Positions 1 through 5,978 of a stretch of DNA of 13,707 nt are shown here, one piece after another (positions within the stretch are counted from its first letter, which is position 1; each line of letters opens with the position of its first letter). The translations under genes and the position numbers were made by a program. A model generated the notes under the pieces. That model was not told the DNA's origin. It worked only from the letters and a program-made list of their open reading frames with translations, and did not search any database. The DNA comes from SMXQ01 sp033720855 (lineage in GTDB: Bacteria; Pseudomonadota; Alphaproteobacteria; SMXQ01), in assembly GCA_033720855.1 (NCBI GenBank), contig JAWWBR010000090.1, positions 1 through 13,707 on the forward strand, read 5' to 3'.

Positions 1-437
1 GAAGTCGCATAGCGGGGGCCGCTGTTGGTATGGAGAATCTCTTCCTGGGTCACCGCTAAGACAACAAAGAAATCGTCTCCCGAGGTGGGGTCTTGTAGTT
101 TTGTTACCACCCGCGCTTGTTTCGTTGGCGGTATTTCGTCATCCGCAAGGATACCGAAATCAACGACATTCCCTACTACTTTTGAACCATTTGGATCGCT
201 GTCTTTGAGTTCAAAGGTTGGGGGGACAGCAGGCGGTGAACCACCGCCCAGACCCTCAATCGCAGCCTTTAACTCGTCAATCTGTTGCTGAAGATTCCCA
301 ATCACACCCGATGAATCTGTCGCTGGGTCAGTTGGCTCGTCATTTGCCAACACTGCAAAGGACAGAAACATAGCAAAAGCGCAGATTGATACAGCTTTCA
401 ATGTTCTAGAGCCAACAAGCACAAGGTTGGATTTCAT
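1..437 (-). CDS. Secreted protein of unknown function, 3' end outside window (partial)
   Basis: Reading minus from the ATG at 437-435 gives 145 codons open to the window edge, so the C-terminus is missing. A strong AGGAGG ribosome site lies at 450-445, 7 nt before the start. Residues 1-31 form a signal peptide: basic start, hydrophobic stretch about 15-30, and likely cleavage after VLA at 31. The mature part starts acidic (NDEPTDPATD), followed by a short heptad-like helix (NLQQQIDELKAAIEGL, 48-63) that could be a small coiled coil, then a Gly/Pro linker and a beta-rich segment containing VVGNVVDFGILADDE and DDFFVVLAVTQEE. I recognise no family. The protein is probably exported to the periplasm or beyond. 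Codon use is less GC-rich than in genes right of 3016. The plus-strand open frame over 25-291 covers the same bases and is a shadow. Confidence 0.7.
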   Translation of the reverse strand, partial: MKSNLVLVGSRTLKAVSICAFAMFLSFAVLANDEPTDPATDSSGVIGNLQQQIDELKAAIEGLGGGSPPAVPPTFELKDSDPNGSKVVGNVVDFGILADDEIPPTKQARVVTKLQDPTSGDDFFVVLAVTQEEILHTNSGPRYAT

Positions 438-491
438 TGCATTTCCTCCTCTAGGCACAGTTTTTAATAACCCTACTTTTTTTATGTAATT

Positions 492-517
492 AGGGGAATC
501 CTGTGCACAAGGGGAAT
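492..517. promoter_or_regulatory. Candidate operator: direct repeat flanking a palindrome
   Basis: AGGGGAAT occurs at 492-499 and again at 510-517. The perfect palindrome TGTGCACA (502-509) lies between them. The block sits in the AT-rich leader about 55-80 bp upstream of the minus-strand start at 437. It has the layout of a regulator-binding site, but no cognate regulator is seen and no convincing -35/-10 pair could be fixed around it. Confidence 0.25.
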
Positions 518-576
518 TTATGGTTAACGGGAAACTCTTGGATAGGATCAGCGCCAGACAAAAATTGGTTGGCCGC

Positions 577-616
577 TTATGTCCGCTTCGGGTCAGAAGG
601 AGACATCGGGTTAACG
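577..616 (+). repeat. Dispersed 40-bp repeat, copy 1
   Basis: The copy starts TTATGTCCGCTTCGGGTCAG and ends GGGTTAACG. It shares its framework with copies at 1102-1141 and 1510-1549. Its inner part is a near-palindrome: ATGTC..CTTC around GGGTCA answered by GAAG..GACAT. An inverted 11-bp fragment of its start (AGCGGACATAA) lies at 633-643, giving a perfect 11-bp inverted repeat with 577-587. It is intergenic, between the genes at 437 and 680. Confidence 0.7.
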
Positions 617-679
617 TCCGGTTTTAGCCATGAGCGGACATAACGAGTTTCCATTTAGTGGCTGTCCGGAAGGCGGCCC

Positions 680-1060
680 TCATGATTTTAAATAGCGATA
701 TGCAATCCACCCGACGATTCCAATCGACACTACCCAGATGCAAGCTATCACCGCAGCGGCTCCCAGGCTGACGGGCCGTTCGTGCGCCGCATCCGCCAGT
801 TCTCGGTGCTCCGCCATGATTTCAGGAGGGATAAGTTTGACGACCAGGAGAACCCCAAGAGGAAGGAGAATCACGTCGTCGAGGTAGCCCAAAACCGGAA
901 TGAAATCTGGGATCAAATCAATTGGAGATAGTGCATAGGCCGCAACCACAACAGCGAGTGCCTTAGCGTACCAGGGCACTCTAGGATCGCGGCTAGCGAG
1001 GTATAGCGCATGGACATCCCGCTTGATGAGACGCGCCCAATTCTTGAGACGGTCGGCCAT
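680..1060 (-). CDS. DUF1232 (YkvA-like) small membrane protein
   Basis: This 126-residue protein carries the DUF1232 signature at about 28-78: a helix WYAKALAVVVAAYALSPIDL, then IPDFIPVLGYLDDVILLP and a further hydrophobic stretch to IP. The SPIDLIPD.IP..G.LDD core is characteristic of the family, whose members are small inner-membrane proteins of unknown function. A second clear membrane helix fills about 97-122 (SLGAAAVIACIWVV...). The gene ends RYLKS, then TGA. The start at 1060 has no recognisable Shine-Dalgarno site just upstream, so it may be leaderless or weakly translated. The gene stands alone between repeat copies at 577 and 1102. Family assignment is good; cellular role is unknown. 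Confidence 0.82.
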   Translation of the reverse strand: MADRLKNWARLIKRDVHALYLASRDPRVPWYAKALAVVVAAYALSPIDLIPDFIPVLGYLDDVILLPLGVLLVVKLIPPEIMAEHRELADAAHERPVSLGAAAVIACIWVVSIGIVGWIAYRYLKS

Positions 1061-1101
1061 AGAACGCTATATGCGCTCATTCAATAAAGCCTAAAAGGGT
1101 A

Positions 1102-1141
1102 TTATGTCCGCTTAGGGCCAGAAGCAGTCATTAGGTTAACG
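1102..1141 (+). repeat. Dispersed 40-bp repeat, copy 2
   Basis: The copy starts TTATGTCCGCTTAGGGCCAG and ends TTAGGTTAACG. It has the same length and orientation as copies 1 and 3, with no indels, and lies about 40 bp upstream of the start of the DUF1232 gene. Confidence 0.7.
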
Positions 1142-1171
1142 CTCCGCGCCATTCAATCCATCCAGAGCCGC

Positions 1172-1210
1172 CAAAGAAAAACCGCGCCGAGCGAGAGGGA
1201 ACGGCGCGGT
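1172..1210 (-). terminator. Intrinsic terminator (minus strand)
   Basis: Read on the minus strand, ACCGCGCC (1210-1203) and GGCGCGGT (1188-1181) form an 8-bp GC stem. It is followed directly by a T-rich tract (TTTTCTTT, about 1180-1172). It would end minus-strand transcription arriving from the terminase-like gene or from a small transcript. Confidence 0.75.
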
Positions 1211-1287
1211 GAGGTGAATCCTTAGGAATGAAACATTCACGACGAATGCCTAGATCAACTTAGCAGGCCTCTCTACCCCGCGCACAC

Positions 1288-1323
1288 AAAAAAAGCCGCC
1301 CCGCCAGGTGGAGCGGAGCGGCT
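1288..1323 (-). terminator. Intrinsic terminator (minus strand)
   Basis: On the minus strand AGCCGC (1323-1318) pairs with GCGGCT (1299-1294), and further inner GC pairs extend the stem. An uninterrupted run of seven Ts follows at 1294-1288. This is a strong terminator, and is the first reached by minus-strand transcription from the gene at 1608-2084. Confidence 0.78.
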
Positions 1324-1509
1324 GAGGGAGACTTCTCATGAAACCAAGATAATTTTATCGTATCGACCTCCGACTGCAAACGGAAACCGCCGCCGCTAAG
1401 GTGACGGAGGGGAAAGTCCAGGGCATCAGGATTCCCGAATCGGGATCACATATATTGTAGGGGTGGCGAAATGTGAGGCGAGTCGAAACGCACCTGTCTC
1501 CGTCTGAGC

Positions 1510-1549
1510 CTATGTCCGCTTCGGGTCAGAAGCGGTCATTAAGTTAACG
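1510..1549 (+). repeat. Dispersed 40-bp repeat, copy 3
   Basis: The copy starts CTATGTCCGCTTCGGGTCAG and ends TTAAGTTAACG. It has the most regular palindrome of the three: TGTCCGCTT answered by AAGCGGTCA. It lies downstream of the minus-strand gene ending at 1608. Confidence 0.7.
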
Positions 1550-1607
1550 TGTTTCAAGGGGGTAGGCTTGGGCCAAATTCATCACGGCGCGGAGGAATAA
1601 TCGCGAC

Positions 1608-2084
1608 TCAGTTCACCCTGTAAGTGTCCGCAGGAATCAGCATCTCCCTGAAAACCTCTTCCCTCTTGGGATCGCCATCCGCCAACCGTTTAATAAGTTC
1701 CTCGTCGCTCAGCGTTTGTTCGAGGTTTACGACGACACTGTTCTGGATCATGCCCAGCACCTGCATACGGATGCGATGCATTGACGCCAGGGCCGTCCAA
1801 TTCTTGGCCTCCCGTGCCGAGTCCATGTCCCCAAGAAGCTGCTGATGGGCTTGGCCTACAGAATCGATGTCGAGGATTTTCGCTTCACGCAGCAGTTCCT
1901 GCACCCTTGCAATCACTTGCGGCTTGGCCGCCAGCCTACTGGCCCTCTCCGCTATCCTCTGCGCGTTAACGCCTTTGCAGGCGTGGGTTTTCCTGTAGGC
2001 CTCGGTCTGGGATAGGCCCTGCGCAAGCATAGCAGCGAACTTCGCCTGGGCCGGTTTGAGATCGTCGATTTCGCGCTTTTCCAT
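1608..2084 (-). CDS. Phage terminase small subunit-like protein
   Basis: This 158-residue protein has an N-terminal DNA-binding helix region at about 8-66, with LKPAQAKFAAMLAQGLSQTEAYRK and then a second half ending RLAAKPQVIARVQELL. This is the usual pattern of phage terminase small subunits (paired short helices, 'Q..F...LA.G.s.t.AY..', then 'A..LL..p.V..rI.el'). In phages this subunit recognises the packaging site and recruits the large ATPase/nuclease. The C-terminal part (about 100-158) is charged and helical, as expected for oligomerisation and large-subunit contact. No large terminase, portal or capsid gene follows, so this is an orphan, probably a prophage remnant or a cargo-type gene. 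Two intrinsic terminators lie downstream. Family fairly sure, activity unknown. Confidence 0.72.
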   Translation of the reverse strand: MEKREIDDLKPAQAKFAAMLAQGLSQTEAYRKTHACKGVNAQRIAERASRLAAKPQVIARVQELLREAKILDIDSVGQAHQQLLGDMDSAREAKNWTALASMHRIRMQVLGMIQNSVVVNLEQTLSDEELIKRLADGDPKREEVFREMLIPADTYRVN

Positions 2085-2190
2085 GCATGAATCTTAAGAG
2101 AATTGGCGTGTCGGTGTCCAACTGAGGAGTGAATTTGGCCTCAATATCTGCTAAGCGCGTCTAATCATCATTCCTGCGAGGTGGCCAATT

Positions 2191-2613
2191 ATGCGAAACG
2201 CACTGATTATAGGGTGCGCATTGCTCCTGGCCTCATGTGTCGGGACGGCGCGTCTTTACAACCTCCAAACCGCTGAGGTGATCACTGTCCGATTTGATGA
2301 TTATGGGGTTGGGCGGGGGGCAATTAGAGGAAGGTTGCCCGGCGGACAACCTCTATCCGGCGAATACACGACGTTAGTCCGGGGCAGCACTACCCGTAGC
2401 ACTGCTACAGCCTCCGCAATCGGCCCAAGCGGATACGCGTGGGCAACTGCCCAAGGCTTTTCCTTCAACCAACCCAACACACAATATGGCTCGGCTACGA
2501 TGATCGGGGGAGGGTTGGTTATTGATTGCGTTTATGGGACCAATAGCTTCGTAACCCAAGGCCAAGGCGTCTGCCGTGACAACAAAGGCGGAAAATATCG
2601 ATTGCATTTTTAA
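2191..2613 (+). CDS. Small lipoprotein of unknown function
   Basis: This 140-residue protein starts at ATG 2191 with a GAGGTGG ribosome site at 2178-2184. Residues 1-16 are a lipoprotein signal (hydrophobic IIGCALLLASC), with the lipidated cysteine predicted at Cys16 in the lipobox LASC. The mature part is rich in Gly, Thr, Ser and aromatics and looks all-beta: a segment GRGAIRGRLPGGQPLSGEY (42-60), a low-complexity Thr/Ser/Ala stretch (66-78), then GSATMIGGGLVIDCVYG and QGVCRDNKGGKYRLHF. Cys113 and Cys128 could form a disulfide. I recognise no named family. It is likely anchored in the outer or inner membrane facing the periplasm. It stands alone, divergent from the terminase-like gene. Confidence 0.72.
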   Translation: MRNALIIGCALLLASCVGTARLYNLQTAEVITVRFDDYGVGRGAIRGRLPGGQPLSGEYTTLVRGSTTRSTATASAIGPSGYAWATAQGFSFNQPNTQYGSATMIGGGLVIDCVYGTNSFVTQGQGVCRDNKGGKYRLHF

Positions 2614-2635
2614 GCGATGGCGAAAAACGCTTTTT
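2612..2635 (+). terminator. Weak intrinsic terminator after the lipoprotein gene
   Basis: AAGCG (2612-2616, overlapping the stop codon) can pair with CGCTT (2628-2632), or GCG with CGC around AAAAA as a tighter inner hairpin. Five Ts (2631-2635) follow. The stem is short, so confidence is modest. Confidence 0.35.
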
Positions 2636-2938
2636 CCTGCCCCACCCGTAGGAAGCTGGGCGCGCATCTCTCCAATCTAGGCACCCTGACCCTGCGGAAC
2701 GCACCATGCCTCTGTAGGGACGGCATGGCACGGCGGCAAAAGGCATCACTGATGCATGGCCTCGATTATTTGGCTGAAAACAAAATGGCCCCAATACGCC
2801 AACGCCACCGAGGGGGTGGGGGGTGCTAGGGGTGGGGATCATTCCGTAATCAAAGTGAAAGACGCCCCTCCAAAAGCCATAGAATAAGACAATCCGTTAG
2901 CCAGATTGTTAGCCCTAGGATTTGTGATCTTCTAAAAT
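2614..2938. other. Gene-free stretch between lipoprotein gene and tRNA
   Basis: No frame here has a convincing ribosome site or protein-like composition. The stretch contains a G-quadruplex-type motif (2812-2837), a 6-bp hairpin (ACAATC 2889-2894 with GATTGT 2904-2909) and a short direct repeat GTTAGCC (2895-2901, 2908-2914). No clear minus-strand terminator for the tRNA was found here, which would fit replacement of the native downstream DNA by integration. Confidence 0.4.
2812..2837 (+). other. G-quadruplex-forming motif
   Basis: Four G-runs of 5, 6, 4 and 4 bases are separated by loops T, TGCTA and T. This meets the standard G3+N1-7 rule with room to spare. It sits about 100 bp from the 3' end of the tRNA gene. 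Whether it folds in the cell is unknown. Confidence 0.6.
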
Positions 2939-3015
2939 TGGCGCGCCCGGGAGGATTCGAACCCCCAACCTCCTGATCCGTAGTCAGGTGCTCTATCCAG
3001 TTGAGCTACGGGCGC
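2939..3015 (-). tRNA. tRNA-Arg (anticodon ACG)
   Basis: Read on the minus strand, the 5' acceptor GCGCCCG (3015-3009) pairs perfectly with CGGGCGC (2949-2943). The discriminator is G (2942) and CCA is encoded (2941-2939). The D-arm has GTAGCTCAACTGGATAGAGC. The anticodon stem CCTGA/TCAGG encloses loop CTACGGA, giving anticodon ACG, which reads CGN arginine codons (A34 normally becomes inosine through TadA). The T-arm has GGTTCGAATCC. The cloverleaf is complete. Its 3' end faces the lower-GC region 1-2938, the usual geometry for an integration site within a tRNA gene. Confidence 0.97.
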
Positions 3016-3033
3016 CAGGTCGCGAGGGCCGCG

Positions 3034-3062
3034 AGGCTACTCAAAAGCGCCCCGCTTGGCAA
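3034..3062 (-). promoter_or_regulatory. Promoter of tRNA-Arg
   Basis: On the minus strand TTGCCA (3062-3057; 5 of 6 to TTGACA) is followed by a 17-nt spacer and TAGCCT (3039-3034). The -10 box ends 18 nt before the mature tRNA 5' end at 3015. The spacing is ideal for a sigma-70-type promoter; the -10 box is degenerate. Confidence 0.55.
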
Positions 3063-3150
3063 GCGGCTCCATGGCCGCCCCGCCGCGGTCCCCGGAGCCG
3101 GCCGCGGCGCGCCGAAAACCCAGCGAAACCGGGTTGTTCGGATTCAGGAC

Positions 3151-3179
3151 TTGTGAAAAGGACTCGACTCCCATAGAAA
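3151..3179 (+). promoter_or_regulatory. Candidate promoter of the OmpA-like lipoprotein gene
   Basis: TTGTGA (3151-3156), a 17-nt spacer and TAGAAA (3174-3179) resemble a weak sigma-70 promoter. It lies about 70 bp upstream of the start at 3252. Each box matches consensus at 4 of 6 positions. Confidence 0.35.
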
Positions 3180-3251
3180 GGCTAATACAAAAGCAAAGCT
3201 GTGTTTTTTAAGGGTGTAGACCTTCGCGCTAGGAATAGGGGTGGTTCTCCC

Positions 3252-4457
3252 ATGACCCGAATAACAAGACATGCGGCGATTTTTGCGGCTGCCATAGCGC
3301 TTGGCGGCTGCTCGTTTATCTCCGACAACCTGTTTCCCTCCTTCGGCGGCGACGACCCGGCGGCGCCGCCCGATGCCGAGCCGGTCGCGCGGCCCAGTCC
3401 GGCCCGGGCTCCGGCCGCCGGCAGGACCCTCAAGCAACCGACGAAACCGGCCGCCGTCGCCCAGGCGCCGCAACCGACGCAACCGCCGCCCATGGGTACG
3501 TCGACCTTCCAACCGCCGGCCATCACCCCCGGCAGCCCCACCGGGACCGTGGTCGGGGCCAAGGTGGTCCAGATGCGGGGCGAGCTTGCTCAACTGCAGA
3601 GCGGCATCAATCAGCACAACCAGGAACTCCAGCAGTTGCGGGCGCAGACCGTCCACCACGCCCAGAGCTATCACGGCACCGTTGCGGCGATTAATTCCCG
3701 CCTGCAAGTGGGCACCACACCCGGCAACCCGGTGCTGATCAGCCAGTGGAACACGGCCCAGACCCAGCTCGATGCCATCAGTCGCGACATCGCCCAATTG
3801 AATTCGCTGGCCAACAGGGTGGCGAGCGATTCCTCGACCTCCAGTTATCTGCTGGAGACCACGCGGGCGACCTACGGCCTGTCGGGCGCCGTCGATGAGG
3901 ACCATCGCCAGCTCGCCATCCTCGAGGACGAGGTCAACCGGACCGTGGTCCTGGTGGACCGGCTGCTCAACGAGCTGTCCGAAGATATCAATCGTCAATC
4001 CGCCTACGTTGGACGGGAACGCAAAAACCTCACCACCCTGTCGGTGGCGGTCAAGAACGGCGAGCTGATGGGCGCGAGCCTCGCCAACCGGGCCTTCGGC
4101 GCCGCCCCCTTCCAGGCGCGACCGCTTTCCGGTTCGCCCGCCGTATCGCCCGGTGCGCGCCGCCCCCTGGTGGTGATCCGCTTCGACCGGCCCAACGTGG
4201 AGTACGAGCAGGCGCTCTATACCGCCGTTTCCCGCGCGCTCGAGCGCCGGCCGCAGGCGGGATTCGACCTCGTCGCCGTGGCTCCCGGAAAGGGGTCCGC
4301 CGCCCAGGTGGCGCGCGGCGCCAATGTCGCCCGGCGCAGCGCCGAAAGCGTCTTGCGGTCGCTCACGTCCATGGGACTTCCCGCGAGCCGCGTCAGCCTC
4401 TCGGCGGGCACCTCGGGCGAAGCCCAGACGGCGGAGGTGCATATCTACGTCCGCTAG
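3252..4457 (+). CDS. Lipoprotein with coiled-coil middle and OmpA-like C-terminal part
   Basis: I chose ATG 3252 (401 residues): an AGGGG site lies just upstream, and this start gives a clean lipoprotein signal (RITRHAAIFAAAIALGGC) with lipidated Cys20. The in-frame extension from 3201 would put charged residues before the signal. Residues 30-100 form a Pro/Ala-rich linker. Residues 103-280 are helical with coiled-coil character (QMRGELAQLQSGINQHNQEL; later LEDEVNRTVVLVDRLLNELS). Residues 303-401 resemble a diverged OmpA peptidoglycan-binding domain: LVVIRFDRPNVEYEQALYTA, then RGANVARRSAESVLRSL and a C-terminal strand TAEVHIYVR, in the order of OmpA's beta-alpha-beta elements, but without a clear GHTD motif. 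It probably tethers the envelope from the outer or inner membrane. A strong terminator follows. Function is inferred from architecture only. Confidence 0.78.
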   Translation: MTRITRHAAIFAAAIALGGCSFISDNLFPSFGGDDPAAPPDAEPVARPSPARAPAAGRTLKQPTKPAAVAQAPQPTQPPPMGTSTFQPPAITPGSPTGTVVGAKVVQMRGELAQLQSGINQHNQELQQLRAQTVHHAQSYHGTVAAINSRLQVGTTPGNPVLISQWNTAQTQLDAISRDIAQLNSLANRVASDSSTSSYLLETTRATYGLSGAVDEDHRQLAILEDEVNRTVVLVDRLLNELSEDINRQSAYVGRERKNLTTLSVAVKNGELMGASLANRAFGAAPFQARPLSGSPAVSPGARRPLVVIRFDRPNVEYEQALYTAVSRALERRPQAGFDLVAVAPGKGSAAQVARGANVARRSAESVLRSLTSMGLPASRVSLSAGTSGEAQTAEVHIYVR

Positions 4458-4481
4458 GGCCGCCACGAAAAACGGAATCGA

Positions 4482-4511
4482 GGGCCGCACCCCCGTGCGG
4501 CCCTTTTCCTT
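4482..4511 (+). terminator. Intrinsic terminator after the OmpA-like lipoprotein gene
   Basis: A perfect 9-bp stem, GGGCCGCAC (4482-4490) with GTGCGGCCC (4495-4503), has a CCCC loop and the tail TTTTCCTT. It separates the lipoprotein gene from the hydrolase operon. Confidence 0.88.
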
Positions 4512-4536
4512 CGGTGAGCACGGCGCCAGCCTCCCT

Positions 4537-4566
4537 TTGACAGCCGGCGGGGTTGGAGAGTTAAAT
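4537..4566 (+). promoter_or_regulatory. Promoter of the hydrolase-cupin-dioxygenase operon
   Basis: A perfect -35 TTGACA (4537-4542) lies 18 nt before TTAAAT (4561-4566, 4 of 6 to TATAAT). It falls between the upstream terminator and the start at 4612, giving a leader of about 40 nt. That leader opens with the small palindrome GGCCTTTTGGCC (4574-4585). Confidence 0.65.
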
Positions 4567-4611
4567 AGCCGGAGGCCTTTTGGCCCCAACCCCTTCGGGA
4601 GGAACCAAGCG

Positions 4612-5313
4612 ATGACCCGCGATTTCGAAGACCATTGCTGGCAGGACGTCATCCCGCCCGACGAGCTCGAGATTTATCGCTCGTTTTTCGGCCGCGAGGT
4701 GAAGGGCCTCGGGCCCAAGCCCGCCCTTCTCGCCATCGATCTTTACAAGAAGGTCTACCGCGGCGGACCGGGCCCGGTGGTCGAAATCAACAAGCAACAC
4801 CGCGGCGCCTGCGGCGATTATGCCTGGGACGCGATCGCGCCCACGGTCGAGTTGTTCGCCGCCGCCCGCGCCGCCGGACTGCCCGTCATCTACACCACCG
4901 GCAGCGGCTCCGACACCGTGTCTGCGACCAACCGCCAACGCTCCGACGAATCGATCGGCGACGGCTACGACATCAAGGAGGAGTTCGCGCCGCAGCCGGG
5001 CGACCTGGTCATCCGCAAGCAACGCGCGTCGGGGTTCTTCGGAACGCCGCTGACCGCGCACCTCAACCTGATGGGGGTCGAGAGCCTGATCATGTGCGGC
5101 GAGAGCACCTCGGGATGCCTCCGGGCCTCGGTGGTGGACGCCTTTTCCTATGGCTACCACGTGGTGGTGGCCGAGGAATGCTGCTTCGACCGCTCGCTTC
5201 TCAGCCACAAGCTGGCGCTGTTCGACCTGCACCACAAATACGCCGACGTCATGCATGCCGACGAGGTGGTGGCGGCGCTTGGCGCCATGGCCGGCCGCGC
5301 GGCGGCGGAATAG
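4612..5313 (+). CDS. Isochorismatase-family cysteine hydrolase (N-carbamoylsarcosine amidase / maleamate amidase-like)
   Basis: ATG 4612 with GGGAGGAA at 4597-4604 gives 233 residues. The family's catalytic triad is visible: Asp43 (LLAIDLYKK), Lys136 (VIRKQRASGFFGT) and nucleophile Cys169 (CGESTSGCLRASVVDAF). These enzymes hydrolyse amide or carbamoyl bonds through a thioester on the cysteine. The TSGC..ASVVDAFSYGY segment and the ending LALFDLHHKYADVMHADEVV fit the N-carbamoylsarcosine amidase/maleamate amidase branch better than true isochorismatases or nicotinamidases, which is family knowledge rather than proof of substrate. It is cytosolic, with no signal peptide. It is the first gene of a plus-strand unit; the cupin gene starts 49 nt downstream. 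The likely product is a carboxylate plus ammonia (or ammonia and CO2). Longer in-frame starts upstream overlap the previous gene and terminator. Confidence 0.88.
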   Translation: MTRDFEDHCWQDVIPPDELEIYRSFFGREVKGLGPKPALLAIDLYKKVYRGGPGPVVEINKQHRGACGDYAWDAIAPTVELFAAARAAGLPVIYTTGSGSDTVSATNRQRSDESIGDGYDIKEEFAPQPGDLVIRKQRASGFFGTPLTAHLNLMGVESLIMCGESTSGCLRASVVDAFSYGYHVVVAEECCFDRSLLSHKLALFDLHHKYADVMHADEVVAALGAMAGRAAAE

Positions 5314-5362
5314 GGTGGCCACCGCGGCGACCTGAAGCTGCGATTTCACGAAGGAGGGAAAG

Positions 5363-5947
5363 ATGGCGACCCAGCGGATGCCGGTTTTCCAGAAGTTCAT
5401 CGATGACTTGCGCCAGGCCTTTGCCGACGGGCCGGACACGCAAGCCGCCATGGAGAAGGCGCGAACGCTTCTGGAAGCGCTGGTCAGGGACGAGGGCCTG
5501 AGGGCGCATTCGAAGACCTGGCCCAGCACAGAGGGCCACAAGAATCTCCTGCTTTACGAAGATCCCGACTATGGCTTCGCCATCAACGCCGTGGTGCGCA
5601 CCCCCAACCGCAAGGGCGGCATTCACGATCACGCCCATGCCTGGACCGCCTACGGCCTGCTCGACGGCGTGGAGAAGCTGGAGCGCTACTCGCGCACCGA
5701 CGACGGCTCCAAGGAGGGCTATGCCGAGCTTCGCCTCGATAGCGTGTCGGAGAGCGGCCCCGGCACCGTCGATCTGGTGCCGCCCTTCGACATCCACTCG
5801 GAAAAGGGCGGCCCCGGCCGCTCGGTGGCGGTGATCGTGCGCTCGGAACGGGTCGCGGGGCGGGTCCTTCAGGGCCGCTACGACCCCGAGGCCAAGACCA
5901 CCCACCAGGGCGAAGGCCCGACCCAGGTGCCCTTCGAGCTGGTGTGA
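5363..5947 (+). CDS. Cysteine dioxygenase-like cupin metalloenzyme
   Basis: This 194-residue protein starts at ATG 5363, 5 nt after a perfect AAGGAGG (5351-5357). The cupin core has HDHAHAWTAYGLLDGVEKLERY at 88-109 (first motif, broken here: HDHAHAW then TAYGLL) and DIHSEKG at 143-149 (second motif). His88, His90 and His145 occupy the spacing of the three-histidine iron site of thiol dioxygenases such as cysteine dioxygenase (His86/88/140 in the mammalian enzyme). Such enzymes oxidise a thiol to a sulfinate with O2 and Fe(II). His92 is an extra histidine beside the site. The N-terminal about 50 residues are helical, as in cysteine dioxygenases. The substrate is not determined; other small cupin dioxygenases share the motif. 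It lies between the hydrolase and the 2-oxoglutarate dioxygenase and is probably cotranscribed with both. Confidence 0.78.
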   Translation: MATQRMPVFQKFIDDLRQAFADGPDTQAAMEKARTLLEALVRDEGLRAHSKTWPSTEGHKNLLLYEDPDYGFAINAVVRTPNRKGGIHDHAHAWTAYGLLDGVEKLERYSRTDDGSKEGYAELRLDSVSESGPGTVDLVPPFDIHSEKGGPGRSVAVIVRSERVAGRVLQGRYDPEAKTTHQGEGPTQVPFELV

Positions 5948-5978
5948 GCCCGGCTTCGCGGGGCCGGGAGCAGGTCCG

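Larger units (their letters stand above)
1142..1509. other. Gene-free stretch between repeat copies 2 and 3
   Basis: No convincing coding frame was seen on either strand. The stretch holds two minus-strand intrinsic terminators (1172-1210 and 1288-1323). The remaining 1330-1509 carries a weak minus-strand -10-like TACAAT near 1460 and frames of under 35 codons with no supporting ribosome site. A small RNA read on the minus strand and ended at 1288 is possible but unsupported beyond the terminator. Confidence 0.4.

Noticed and set aside
1395..1425. Sequence resembling the conserved RNase P RNA segment (GAGGGGAAAGTCC)
   Set aside because: Only a short match; the rest of RNase P RNA, hundreds of nucleotides, has no room or matching conserved segments here.
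577..1549. CRISPR array
   Set aside because: Only three repeats with spacing of about 400-525 bp, a gene in between and no cas genes.
2617..2829. Plus-strand 70-codon frame after the lipoprotein gene
   Set aside because: Starts inside a terminator-like hairpin, has no ribosome site, and runs into the G-run cluster; protein-like composition is absent.
3144..4652. Long minus-strand open frame (about 500 codons) over the lipoprotein gene
   Set aside because: Antisense of a gene with a signal peptide, ribosome site and terminator; its Arg/Gly/His-rich composition is typical of a GC-rich shadow frame.
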